This document shows positions 1 through 5,478 of a DNA stretch of 7,366 nucleotides, piece after piece (the first letter of the stretch is position 1; each line of letters opens with the position of its first letter). Source of the stretch: Rhizobium sp. Q54 (lineage in GTDB: Bacteria; Pseudomonadota; Alphaproteobacteria; Rhizobiales; Beijerinckiaceae). A model generated the notes under the pieces. The model was not told where the DNA came from. It was given only the letters and a program-made list of their open reading frames with translations, and searched no databases. The stretch lies in NCBI GenBank assembly GCA_945903655.1, contig CAMDOY010000175.1:1-7366 (forward strand). The letters are read 5' to 3'. The position numbers and the translations under genes were made by a program.

Positions 1-2
1 TG

Positions 3-437
3 GAGCCCATGTTCCTGGATCTTTGGGAGGGGTTGCAGCCCGCAGCCGACAACACCCGCGACAGCCCCTATGTCTTCACCATGGCCTCCATGCAGGCGCA
101 GCTGGCGCAGGCGAGCCCCGACGCCTATGGCCGCACCCGCATCCTGCTCGACGCCACCTCCATGCCCACGACAGCTCTGTTCATGGAAAAGCTGAAGGGC
201 GGGCAGAATGGTCAGTTGCTGCGCTCCACCGAAAACCAGATCTTCACCGTGGTCAGCGGCGCGGGCGAGAGTCAGGTGGGCGCGGAACGGCTAAGCTGGA
301 GCCGGGGCGACGTTTTCGTGGCGCCGAGCTGGCAGGCGGTGCAGCACCACCCGGCGGAAGACGCCCTGCTCTTTTGCGTGTCGGACCTGCCGGTGCATGA
401 GAAGCTGGGCTTCCACAGGATGCGCGTGGAGGGTTAG
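3..437 (+). CDS. Cupin-domain protein, gentisate 1,2-dioxygenase-like, C-terminal part (5' end outside window)
   Basis: The frame is open to the first base of the window, so this is the last ~144 codons of a longer gene and the ATG at 9 is probably internal. The translation resembles the C-terminal half of bicupin gentisate 1,2-dioxygenase / 1-hydroxy-2-naphthoate dioxygenase relatives (COG3435). It has a linker followed by a beta-barrel with GAGESQVG, then WSRGDVFVAPSW, and the closing FCVSDLPVHEKLGF typical of the family end. In that family the N-terminal cupin holds Fe(II) and cleaves an aromatic ring. The C-terminal cupin seen here has no HxH pair (RSTENQIF stands where histidines might be), as expected for a non-metal second cupin. 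Substrate cannot be told without the N-terminal half. The stop overlaps that of the convergent deaminase gene by four bases. Confidence 0.8.
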   Translation, partial: EPMFLDLWEGLQPAADNTRDSPYVFTMASMQAQLAQASPDAYGRTRILLDATSMPTTALFMEKLKGGQNGQLLRSTENQIFTVVSGAGESQVGAERLSWSRGDVFVAPSWQAVQHHPAEDALLFCVSDLPVHEKLGFHRMRVEG

Positions 438-973
438 GGCTGCGCCTCCGCCGCCAGGCGGAACACCCCGCGCCAGCGGATCACCCCCCAAGCCAGCGGA
501 TGGGCGCGCCGCCAGAGCTGCGCCACCTCCTCCACCAGCACGCCGCCGCGCACCTCAGGCGGGGCGGCGAAAACCTCCCCCATGCGGCCGGAGAGGTCGC
601 GGTCGGCCAGCACATCCCACCGCGAATGACCGCCCATGAGCGGGGAATAGATGGCGAAGACCACCCTTGCGATCCGCGTCTCCCGCACCGCGAAGGAGCA
701 CATGGGGCAGGGCTCGACTGTCGTGTAGAGGGTGCAGTCCCGCAAACCGCCCCGGCCCAGCAGACGCTGCGCCTGCGTCATGGCCACCATTTCCGCATGG
801 CGGGTCACGTCGCCGTCCCGCTTGGTGCGGTTGGCGCCAGTGCAGATGACCTCCTCGCCACGGGCGATGACGCAGGCGAAGGGATATTCCCCCGCCGCCA
901 CCCCCTCGCGGGCGCAGGCCATGCAACGGCGCATCATGGTGTGATCGAGGTCTTCGCCGCTATCGTCCCCCAT
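434..973 (-). CDS. Nucleoside deaminase, cytidine/deoxycytidylate deaminase superfamily (COG0590-like)
   Basis: This is a 179-residue zinc-dependent hydrolytic deaminase acting on a nucleobase, nucleoside or similar amine. The zinc site is complete: H59-A-E61 (ligand and proton shuttle) and PCPMC with C89 and C92. The helix before it (MRRCMACAREGVAAGEYPF) is standard for the family. The following IYSPLMGGHSRWDVL stretch is like stand-alone COG0590 nucleoside/guanine deaminases more than tRNA-editing TadA. The usual PFGAVI strand reads PFACVIA here. I chose the ATG at 973 because AGGAG lies 12 bases upstream and homologues begin shortly before the MRRC helix. An ATG at 1033 and a TTG at 1069 would extend the protein by 20 or 32 residues with no matching ribosome site and no family-like sequence. 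The gene converges on the cupin gene. The exact substrate is not determinable here. Confidence 0.88.
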   Translation of the reverse strand: MGDDSGEDLDHTMMRRCMACAREGVAAGEYPFACVIARGEEVICTGANRTKRDGDVTRHAEMVAMTQAQRLLGRGGLRDCTLYTTVEPCPMCSFAVRETRIARVVFAIYSPLMGGHSRWDVLADRDLSGRMGEVFAAPPEVRGGVLVEEVAQLWRRAHPLAWGVIRWRGVFRLAAEAQP

Positions 974-1135
974 CCTAGCCCCGCGCTCCTGTGGCTCAGA
1001 TGTCAGAGAATAGGGCGCAGCTGGCGAATTCATGGCTGAGGCGCCGAAAAATGACCGCAATTGCGCCAAATGATTATTTTTTATGCATCAGAGTCGAATT
1101 TCCATCGCCCGGGCGCAGGATGCCGCCCCGCGAAC

Positions 1136-1167
1136 TGGACATATGACCAAAGCGGGGCTGGTATATG
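1136..1167 (+). promoter_or_regulatory. Weak candidate sigma-70 promoter for the Anbu cluster
   Basis: TGGACA at 1136-1141 matches the -35 consensus at five of six bases, and TATATG at 1162-1167 is a passable -10. The 20-base spacer is longer than the usual 16-18, which lowers confidence. Transcription would start near 1174, leaving about 50 bases before the GTG start at 1225. This is inference only. Confidence 0.22.
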
Positions 1168-1212
1168 CCTTGCTTGACCGATAGCCTGACCCTTGGGGTC
1201 GAGACCTCCTTC

Positions 1213-1217
1213 AGGAG
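1213..1217 (+). promoter_or_regulatory. Ribosome binding site deciding the GTG start at 1225
   Basis: AGGAG is followed by a seven-base spacer and then GTG at 1225. It lies inside the in-frame extension beginning at ATG 1165, which itself has no purine-rich site ahead of it. An ATG at 1221 is also near but is out of frame with the family-like protein. Confidence 0.7.
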
Positions 1218-1224
1218 CTTATGC

Positions 1225-2661
1225 GTGGCGCAGTCGGCGTTTTTCGATGAGATGACAGCATCGGGCGGAGATGTCCGCGCCGTCTATGGCCGCATCAGCC
1301 GCTGGCTCGACGAATCGCCGCCCGAGCTGCTGGCCGCCCGCCGCGAGCAGGCCGAGATGATGTTCCGGCGAATCGGCATCACCTTCGCCGTTTACGGGGA
1401 CAAGGAGGCGACCGAGCGCCTGATCCCCTTCGACATCATCCCCCGCGTGCTCTCCCGCACGGAATGGAACCGGCTGGAGAAGGGCCTCGTGCAGCGGGTG
1501 AAGGCGCTGAACGCCTTCCTCGCCGACCTCTATGGCAAGGGCGACATCCTCAGGGCGGGCGTGGTGCCCTCGGACATCATCTACCGCAACCCCGCCTTCC
1601 GGCCGGAGATGGCGGGCCGTCCCGTGCCCCACAACATCTATGTCCATATCGCGGGCATCGACATCGTGCGGGTGGACGATCACGATTTCTATGTGCTGGA
1701 AGACAATGCGCGCACCCCCTCCGGGGTCTCCTACATGCTGGAGAACCGGGAGGTGATGATGCGCCTGCTGCCGGATCTCTTCGCCAGCTGCGGCGTGGCG
1801 CCGGTGGAGAATTATCCCGAACATCTGCGCGCCAGCCTGCGCTCCGTGGCGCCCCTGCGGGCGGGGGGCGATCCCACCATCGTGGTGCTGACGCCGGGCC
1901 AGTTCAATTCGGCCTATTACGAGCATTCGTTCCTGGCCGACAAGCTGGGCGTGGAGCTGGTGGAGGGCCGCGACCTGCTGGTGCGCGACGGCTTCGTCTA
2001 TATGCGCACCACGCAGGGCCCCAAGCGGGTGGATGTGATCTATCGCCGCCTCGACGATGATTTCCTCGACCCCCTCGCCTTCCGTCCCGACAGCGCGCTG
2101 GGCGTGCCCGGCCTCATGAGCGCCTATCAGGCGGGCAATGTGACGCTGGCCAACGCGGTGGGCACCGGGGTGGCCGACGACAAGGCCGTCTATACCTACA
2201 TGCCCGAGATCATCCGCTTCTACACCGGCGAAGAGCCGCTTTTGAAGAATGTGCCGACCTGGCGCTGCCGCGAGCCCGACGCCCTGAAATATGTGCTGGA
2301 GCATCTGCCCGACCTCGTGGTGAAAGAGGTCAATGGCTCGGGCGGCTATGGCATGCTCGTCGGCCCCCACGCCAGCCGCGCGGAGATCGAGACCTTCGGC
2401 AAGAAGCTCGCCGCCGACCCCGCCAATTTCATCGCCCAGCCCACCCTGTCGCTGTCCACCTGCCCCACCTCCTTCCCCGGCGGGGTCGGGCCGCGCCATG
2501 TGGACCTGCGCCCCTTCGTGCTCAGCGGCGCCGATGGCGTGCGCGTGGTGCCCGGCGGACTGACCCGCGTCGCCCTCAAGGAAGGGTCCCTCGTGGTCAA
2601 TTCCAGCCAGGGCGGCGGCACCAAGGACACCTGGGTCATCGACGACCCCCAATTGGCCTGA
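1225..2661 (+). CDS. Circularly permuted ATP-grasp protein (COG2308, CP_ATPgrasp family) of the Anbu cluster
   Basis: 478 residues, near-colinear along its length with COG2308 proteins, which are predicted to use ATP to form an amide bond between a carboxylate and an amine; the true substrate is unknown. Recognisable blocks are FRRIGITFAVYGD, LIPFDIIPR, LEDNARTPSGVSYMLENR (E159-D160-N161 onward), LTPGQFNSAYYEH, TLANAVGTGVADDK, KEVNGSGGYGM with probable nucleotide-binding Lys367 and the Gly loop 371-377, RHVDLRPFV (424-431), and NSSQGGGTKDTW (459-468) at the end. I chose the GTG at 1225 because AGGAG (1213-1217) sits seven bases upstream and the product MAQSAFFDEM matches where relatives begin. 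The upstream ATG at 1165 would add 20 unlike residues and lacks a ribosome site. It is the first gene of the cluster; the alpha-E gene follows after seven bases. Some genomes fuse these two domains; here they are separate. Confidence 0.93.
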   Translation: MAQSAFFDEMTASGGDVRAVYGRISRWLDESPPELLAARREQAEMMFRRIGITFAVYGDKEATERLIPFDIIPRVLSRTEWNRLEKGLVQRVKALNAFLADLYGKGDILRAGVVPSDIIYRNPAFRPEMAGRPVPHNIYVHIAGIDIVRVDDHDFYVLEDNARTPSGVSYMLENREVMMRLLPDLFASCGVAPVENYPEHLRASLRSVAPLRAGGDPTIVVLTPGQFNSAYYEHSFLADKLGVELVEGRDLLVRDGFVYMRTTQGPKRVDVIYRRLDDDFLDPLAFRPDSALGVPGLMSAYQAGNVTLANAVGTGVADDKAVYTYMPEIIRFYTGEEPLLKNVPTWRCREPDALKYVLEHLPDLVVKEVNGSGGYGMLVGPHASRAEIETFGKKLAADPANFIAQPTLSLSTCPTSFPGGVGPRHVDLRPFVLSGADGVRVVPGGLTRVALKEGSLVVNSSQGGGTKDTWVIDDPQLA

Positions 2662-2668
2662 GAGACCC

Positions 2669-3625
2669 ATGCTCGCTCGCACCGCCGACAGCCTCTTCTG
2701 GTTCGCCCGCTATATGGAGCGGGCGGATTTCGTGGCGCGCATCGTCAACACGACGCGGCGCCTCGCATCCCTTCCGTCAGGCGAAAGCAATGTCGCCAAT
2801 GAATGGGAGGCGGCCCTTTCGGCGGTGGGCGTGCTGGAGGCCTATGAAGCGGCCCATGACAGGGTGGAGCCCAACACCGCCATCGAATTCCTGCTCTTTG
2901 ACGCCCGCAACCCCTCCTCCATCGTCAACTGCATCGAAAGCGGCCGCGTCAATGCGCGAGCCGTGCGCACGGCGCTGACCATCGAGACCTGGCAGACCAT
3001 CAACGAGGGCTGGCAGGAGATGAAGAAGGTGCAGGCCAAGCATCAGGCGCGGGGCCTTGGCACCGAGGAGCTGGTGGCTTTTCTTGATCTGGCCATGAAG
3101 CTGGCGCTGGATGTGGACGGTTCGGCCTATCGCACCATGTTGCGCAACGACGCCTACTGGTTCTCGCGCCTCGGCCTCTATGTGGAGCGCGCGGACAATA
3201 CGGCGCGCATTCTGGATGTGAAATACAACATCCTGCTGCCCGAGAGCGAACATGTCGGCGGGTCGCTGGATTATTTCCAGTGGAACGCGATTTTGCGCGC
3301 GGTCTCCGCCGTCACCTCCTACCACTGGATCTATCGCGACGGGGTGAAGCCCTGGCTCATCGCGGATCTCCTGATCCTGCGCCCGGAAATGCCCCGCTCG
3401 CTGCTCGCCTGCTATGGCGAGATCGTGCGTTTTCTCGACGACATCTCCGGTGCCTATGGCCGCCAGGGCGCCGCTCAGCGCCGCGCGCGCCAGATTCTCG
3501 GCAGGCTGGAAAACGCCACCATGAAAGATGTGTTCAGCACCGGCCTTCACGAATTCTTGACGGATTTCATCGAGGACAACAATTCCATCGGCGGCGCCAT
3601 CGCCGAGCAATATCTTCTCGACTGA
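2669..3625 (+). CDS. Alpha-E domain protein (DUF403, COG2307) of the Anbu cluster
   Basis: 318 residues, full length for the family, predicted all-helical and cytoplasmic with no signal peptide or membrane segment. The family is named for conserved Glu-bearing helices. Two related copies are visible: WFARYMERAD (W11-D20, near the N-terminus) and WFSRLGLYVERADNTARILD (W164-D183), suggesting an internal duplication. Other family blocks are NPSSIVNCI, ARAVRTALTIETWQTIN and a C-terminal GLHEFLTDFIEDN. No catalytic activity is known; alpha-E proteins almost always accompany or are fused to COG2308 ATP-grasp proteins, so a structural or substrate-binding partner role is inferred. The start follows the ATP-grasp stop by seven bases with only a weak GAGAG site overlapping that stop, which points to translational coupling. 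The next gene again begins seven bases after its stop. Confidence 0.93.
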   Translation: MLARTADSLFWFARYMERADFVARIVNTTRRLASLPSGESNVANEWEAALSAVGVLEAYEAAHDRVEPNTAIEFLLFDARNPSSIVNCIESGRVNARAVRTALTIETWQTINEGWQEMKKVQAKHQARGLGTEELVAFLDLAMKLALDVDGSAYRTMLRNDAYWFSRLGLYVERADNTARILDVKYNILLPESEHVGGSLDYFQWNAILRAVSAVTSYHWIYRDGVKPWLIADLLILRPEMPRSLLACYGEIVRFLDDISGAYGRQGAAQRRARQILGRLENATMKDVFSTGLHEFLTDFIEDNNSIGGAIAEQYLLD

Positions 3626-3632
3626 GGCGGGC

Positions 3633-4448
3633 ATGCGCATCAAGGTCCACCACGAGACCCTGTTTCATTTTGAGACACCCCAGAAGGCCGTGCTGCAGGC
3701 CCTGCGCCTGACCCCACGCGCCTTCGAGGCCCAGCATGTGGCGGCCTGGCGCATCGATGTGGACATGGATTGCCATCTGGCGGCGAGCGAAGACGCCTTC
3801 GGCAACATCACCCACGCCTTCACCGCCGAGGGCGCCGTGGAGCATTTCAAGGTGCTGGTCGAGGGCGAAATCGAGACCATCGACATGGCGGGCGTGGTGC
3901 GCGGGGCCCGCGAGCCCTTCCCCGTGGAGCTCTATCTGCGCCCCACGGATCTCACCCATGCGGGCGAGAGCGTGGGCGCCTTCGCCCGCAAGGCCATCGG
4001 CGACACAACAGATCCGCTCGCCCGACTGCACAAACTCATGCACGCCTGCCATGAGGCCATCGCTTTTGACGCCGCAGGCGCAGAACTCAGCGCCGTTCAG
4101 GCCCTCGCCGCCGCAAAGGGCGACGCCGCCAGCCTCGCGCATCTGTTCATCGCCAGCGCGCGGTGGAGCGGGGCGCCCGCCCGCTGCATCAGCGGCTATC
4201 TGCTGCGCGAGGAGCCGGTTGGCACAGAGTCCCTGCATGTCTGGGCCGAGGCCCATGTGGAGGGCCTTGGCTGGGTGGCCTTCGATCCCGTCCATGCCGT
4301 CGGCCCCACGGACCGGCACATTCGCGTGGCCTGCGCTCTGGATCATTTGGGCGCGCGTCCCGTGCGTAGTTCCCATTCGGGCGCGGGCGCCGGCAAGAGC
4401 GACGTGCGCGTCGTGAAGGCCCAGGCACAGCGCCAATGGCAGAGTTGA
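3633..4448 (+). CDS. Transglutaminase-like protein of the Anbu cluster, catalytic cysteine apparently lost (COG1305)
   Basis: 271 residues with the two family parts: the bacterial transglutaminase-like N-terminal beta domain (about 1-90; DAFGNITHAF, VEGEIETIDMAGVVRG) and the papain-like core (about 120-250; HLFIASARWSGAPAR, SGYLL, HVWAEAHVEGLGWVAFDP, GPTDRHIRV). Relatives carry a Cys-His-Asp triad with the cysteine in GVCQDxAH. Here the ungapped equivalent is G163-D-A-A-S-L-A-H170, so the cysteine position is Ala165. The His (H202) and Asp (D218) positions are kept at the normal 16-residue spacing. The frame runs cleanly through, so this is substitution and not a frameshift. Cys139 and Cys185 exist but are not at the nucleophile position. 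Protease or transferase activity is therefore doubtful; a binding or scaffolding role is inferred. It is coupled to the alpha-E gene upstream, with a weak GAGG site overlapping the alpha-E stop, and followed by Anbu after 55 bases. Confidence 0.9.
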   Translation: MRIKVHHETLFHFETPQKAVLQALRLTPRAFEAQHVAAWRIDVDMDCHLAASEDAFGNITHAFTAEGAVEHFKVLVEGEIETIDMAGVVRGAREPFPVELYLRPTDLTHAGESVGAFARKAIGDTTDPLARLHKLMHACHEAIAFDAAGAELSAVQALAAAKGDAASLAHLFIASARWSGAPARCISGYLLREEPVGTESLHVWAEAHVEGLGWVAFDPVHAVGPTDRHIRVACALDHLGARPVRSSHSGAGAGKSDVRVVKAQAQRQWQS

Positions 4449-4463
4449 GGACGCGACAAAGTC

Positions 4464-4484
4464 GGCGCTGGCGCTGACAGCGCC
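4464..4484 (+). repeat. Short hairpin in the transglutaminase-Anbu gap
   Basis: GGCGCTG (4464-4470) and CAGCGCC (4478-4484) are perfect reverse complements with a seven-base loop. The GGCGCT unit is repeated in tandem, so an alternative register pairs 4470-4476 with 4478-4484. No T-run follows, so it is not a canonical terminator. It sits directly ahead of the strong Anbu ribosome site and could modulate RNA stability or Anbu translation; that role is inference. Confidence 0.45.
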
Positions 4485-4490
4485 CTGTCC

Positions 4491-4496
4491 GGAGGG
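4491..4496 (+). promoter_or_regulatory. Strong ribosome binding site of the Anbu gene
   Basis: GGAGGG is followed by seven bases and then ATG at 4504. It is the strongest ribosome site in the four-gene cluster; the alpha-E and transglutaminase genes have only weak sites overlapping the preceding stops. This fixes the Anbu start so that Thr follows the initiator Met directly. It also suggests Anbu is translated independently and perhaps at higher level. Confidence 0.8.
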
Positions 4497-4503
4497 ATTT
4501 TCG

Positions 4504-5256
4504 ATGACCTATTGCTGCGGCGTGCTCGTGCGCGAAGGCCTTGTGATGATCGCCGACACCCGCACCAACGCGGGCATCGACAATATCTCCACCTATCGCA
4601 AGCTGCATATGTTCAACGAGCCGGATCGTCATGTGATGATGATCGCCTCGGCGGGCAATCTTTCGGCGACCCAGAGCATCCTCTATCTCGTGAGCGAAGG
4701 CTTCGATAACCCCGAAACGAAAGAGCGCGAGCGGATCACCGACTGCAAGAGCATGTTCGACGCCGCCCAGCTCATCGGCCGCGCCATCCGCCGGGTGCAG
4801 GCCATTGAAGGCGAGGCCTATCAGCAGGGCAGCGTGAAATTCGAAGTGTCGTTCCTGTTCGGCGGGCAGATCGCGGGCGACCGCATGCGCCTCTTCATGA
4901 TCTATGCGGCGGGCAATTTCATCGAATGTTCGCAGGATGCGCCCTTCTTCCAGATCGGCGAATACAAATATGGCAAGCCCGTGCTCGACCGCGCCATGAA
5001 TTTCGAGACCAACCTCGACGACGCCCTGAAGGTGGCGCTCGTGTCCATGGATTCCACCATGCGCTCGAACCTGGGCGTCGGCCTGCCCATCGACATGGCG
5101 ACCTCCCGGCGCGATTCCCTGCGGATTGAGGTCGATGAGCGCATCGACCACACCGAGCCCTATTTCCACGACCTGCGCGACCGCTGGTCCACGGCCCTCA
5201 AGCTGGCCTATGCGGGCATCCCGGCCCCGCCCTATGGGAAAAACCGGAAGCGTTGA
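4504..5256 (+). CDS. Anbu: proteasome-type peptidase (ancestral beta subunit, N-terminal nucleophile hydrolase)
   Basis: 250 residues, matching the Anbu family along its whole length. After Met removal the N-terminus is Thr (codon 2), the expected nucleophile. D18 in ADTRTNAG and K33 in TYRKLHMF (codon numbering) correspond to the proteasome Asp17 and Lys33 pair. Further family blocks are SAGNLSATQ, FGGQIAGDRMRLFMIYAAGNFIE, IGEYKYGKPVLDRA and VSMDSTMRSNLGVGLP. There is no propeptide, unlike archaeal and actinobacterial proteasome beta subunits. Reported structures of Anbu proteins, as I recall them, show open ring or helical assemblies without a dedicated ATPase, and the physiological substrate is not settled. 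It is the last gene of the cluster. All catalytic residues are present, in contrast to the transglutaminase-like neighbour. Identification as Anbu and not HslV rests on the N-terminal ADTRTNAGIDNIST block, the length and the neighbours. Confidence 0.95.
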   Translation: MTYCCGVLVREGLVMIADTRTNAGIDNISTYRKLHMFNEPDRHVMMIASAGNLSATQSILYLVSEGFDNPETKERERITDCKSMFDAAQLIGRAIRRVQAIEGEAYQQGSVKFEVSFLFGGQIAGDRMRLFMIYAAGNFIECSQDAPFFQIGEYKYGKPVLDRAMNFETNLDDALKVALVSMDSTMRSNLGVGLPIDMATSRRDSLRIEVDERIDHTEPYFHDLRDRWSTALKLAYAGIPAPPYGKNRKR

Positions 5257-5300
5257 GGGCCTTTTTCCGGCTCTTGCGCGCCCGGCCAAAGGGGATTAGG

Positions 5301-5389
5301 TTTCCCTCAGAGCCGAGGGGTGCCGCATGGGTTGTGCGGCTGAGATCATACCCGTCGAACCTGATCTGGTTAACGCCAGCGGAGGGAAG
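5301..5389 (+). ncRNA. TPP riboswitch aptamer (THI box)
   Basis: All conserved elements of the thiamine pyrophosphate aptamer are present in order. The closing stem P1 is TTCCCTC (5302-5308) with GAGGGAA (5382-5388), seven perfect pairs. GGGGTGC lies at 5317-5323. A short P3 hairpin pairs GCCGCA (5322-5327) with TGCGGC (5335-5340), leading into CTGAGA (5340-5345). ACCC (5350-5353) and GAACCTGATCTGG (5357-5369) follow, then TTAACGCCAGCG (5370-5381), with CTGG/CCAG pairing. The P3 arm is short. It lies upstream of thiC, so it is expected to lower thiC expression when TPP is abundant. Confidence 0.97.
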
Positions 5390-5390
5390 G

Positions 5391-5478
5391 CGAAGCGGGG
5401 CCAATGGGCCCCATCTGCAATCCTCTCCGGTATCGAACAACATGGCCGAGCCCCATCGCCCGGCGCCAGGAGGACCAC
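5391..5478 (+). promoter_or_regulatory. thiC leader expression platform with possible ribosome-site sequestration
   Basis: Between aptamer and start codon lies a hairpin, GGGGCC (5397-5402) and GGCCCC (5407-5412) with a four-base loop, without a following T-run. Further on, TCCTC (5421-5425) can pair with GAGGA (5470-5474), which covers most of the thiC ribosome site AGGAGG (5468-5473). CCGG (5427-5430) can pair with CCGG (5460-5463) in the same fold. This arrangement suits translational control by hiding the ribosome site, the common mode in proteobacterial TPP switches. The alternative fold is inferred by eye, not computed. Confidence 0.5.
5468..5473 (+). promoter_or_regulatory. thiC ribosome binding site
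   Basis: A perfect AGGAGG, five bases ahead of ATG 5479. It decides against the longer frame from 5404 and is the probable target of riboswitch control. Confidence 0.88.

Larger units (their letters stand above)
974..1224. other. Divergent intergenic region between deaminase and ATP-grasp genes
   Basis: About 250 bases without a supported gene, given the starts chosen for the flanking genes. It should hold the promoters of the leftward deaminase gene and the rightward Anbu cluster. An AT-rich patch at about 1066-1110, with a run of six T around 1077-1082, stands out against the GC-rich surroundings. The short palindromes GCAATTGC (1057-1064) and ATGCAT (1083-1088) lie in or next to it. Nothing in it resembles a structured RNA or a coding frame with family similarity. 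Confidence 0.6.

Noticed and set aside
974..1069. Longer deaminase forms starting at ATG 1033 or TTG 1069 (minus strand)
   Set aside because: No ribosome site precedes either start and the added residues are not like family N-termini. ATG 973 with AGGAG upstream is preferred, although the 12-base spacing is a little long.
1219..2682. Long 487-residue open frame on the minus strand across the ATP-grasp gene
   Set aside because: It mirrors the coding gene, is rich in His, Gly and Ala as expected of GC-rich antisense frames, and has no recognisable family motifs. The same applies to the long minus-strand frames over alpha-E (2777-3643), transglutaminase/Anbu (3567-5289) and thiC (5563-6789, 6856-7362).
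4512..4709. Small plus-strand frame inside the Anbu gene
   Set aside because: Out-of-frame shadow; Arg-rich translation with no motif, fully inside a well-matched gene.
5237..5270. Possible terminator after the Anbu gene (GGAAAAA with TTTTTCC, or CCGGAA with TTCCGG)
   Set aside because: The T-run lies inside a stem arm and not after it, the two pairings exclude each other, the loops are long, and the 5' arm is within the Anbu coding end. It is not a canonical intrinsic terminator.
5404..5478. In-frame N-terminal extension of ThiC starting at ATG 5404
   Set aside because: The ATG is in the leader hairpin downstream of the riboswitch, has no ribosome site, and adds 25 residues unlike ThiC. 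AGGAGG five bases before ATG 5479 fits far better.
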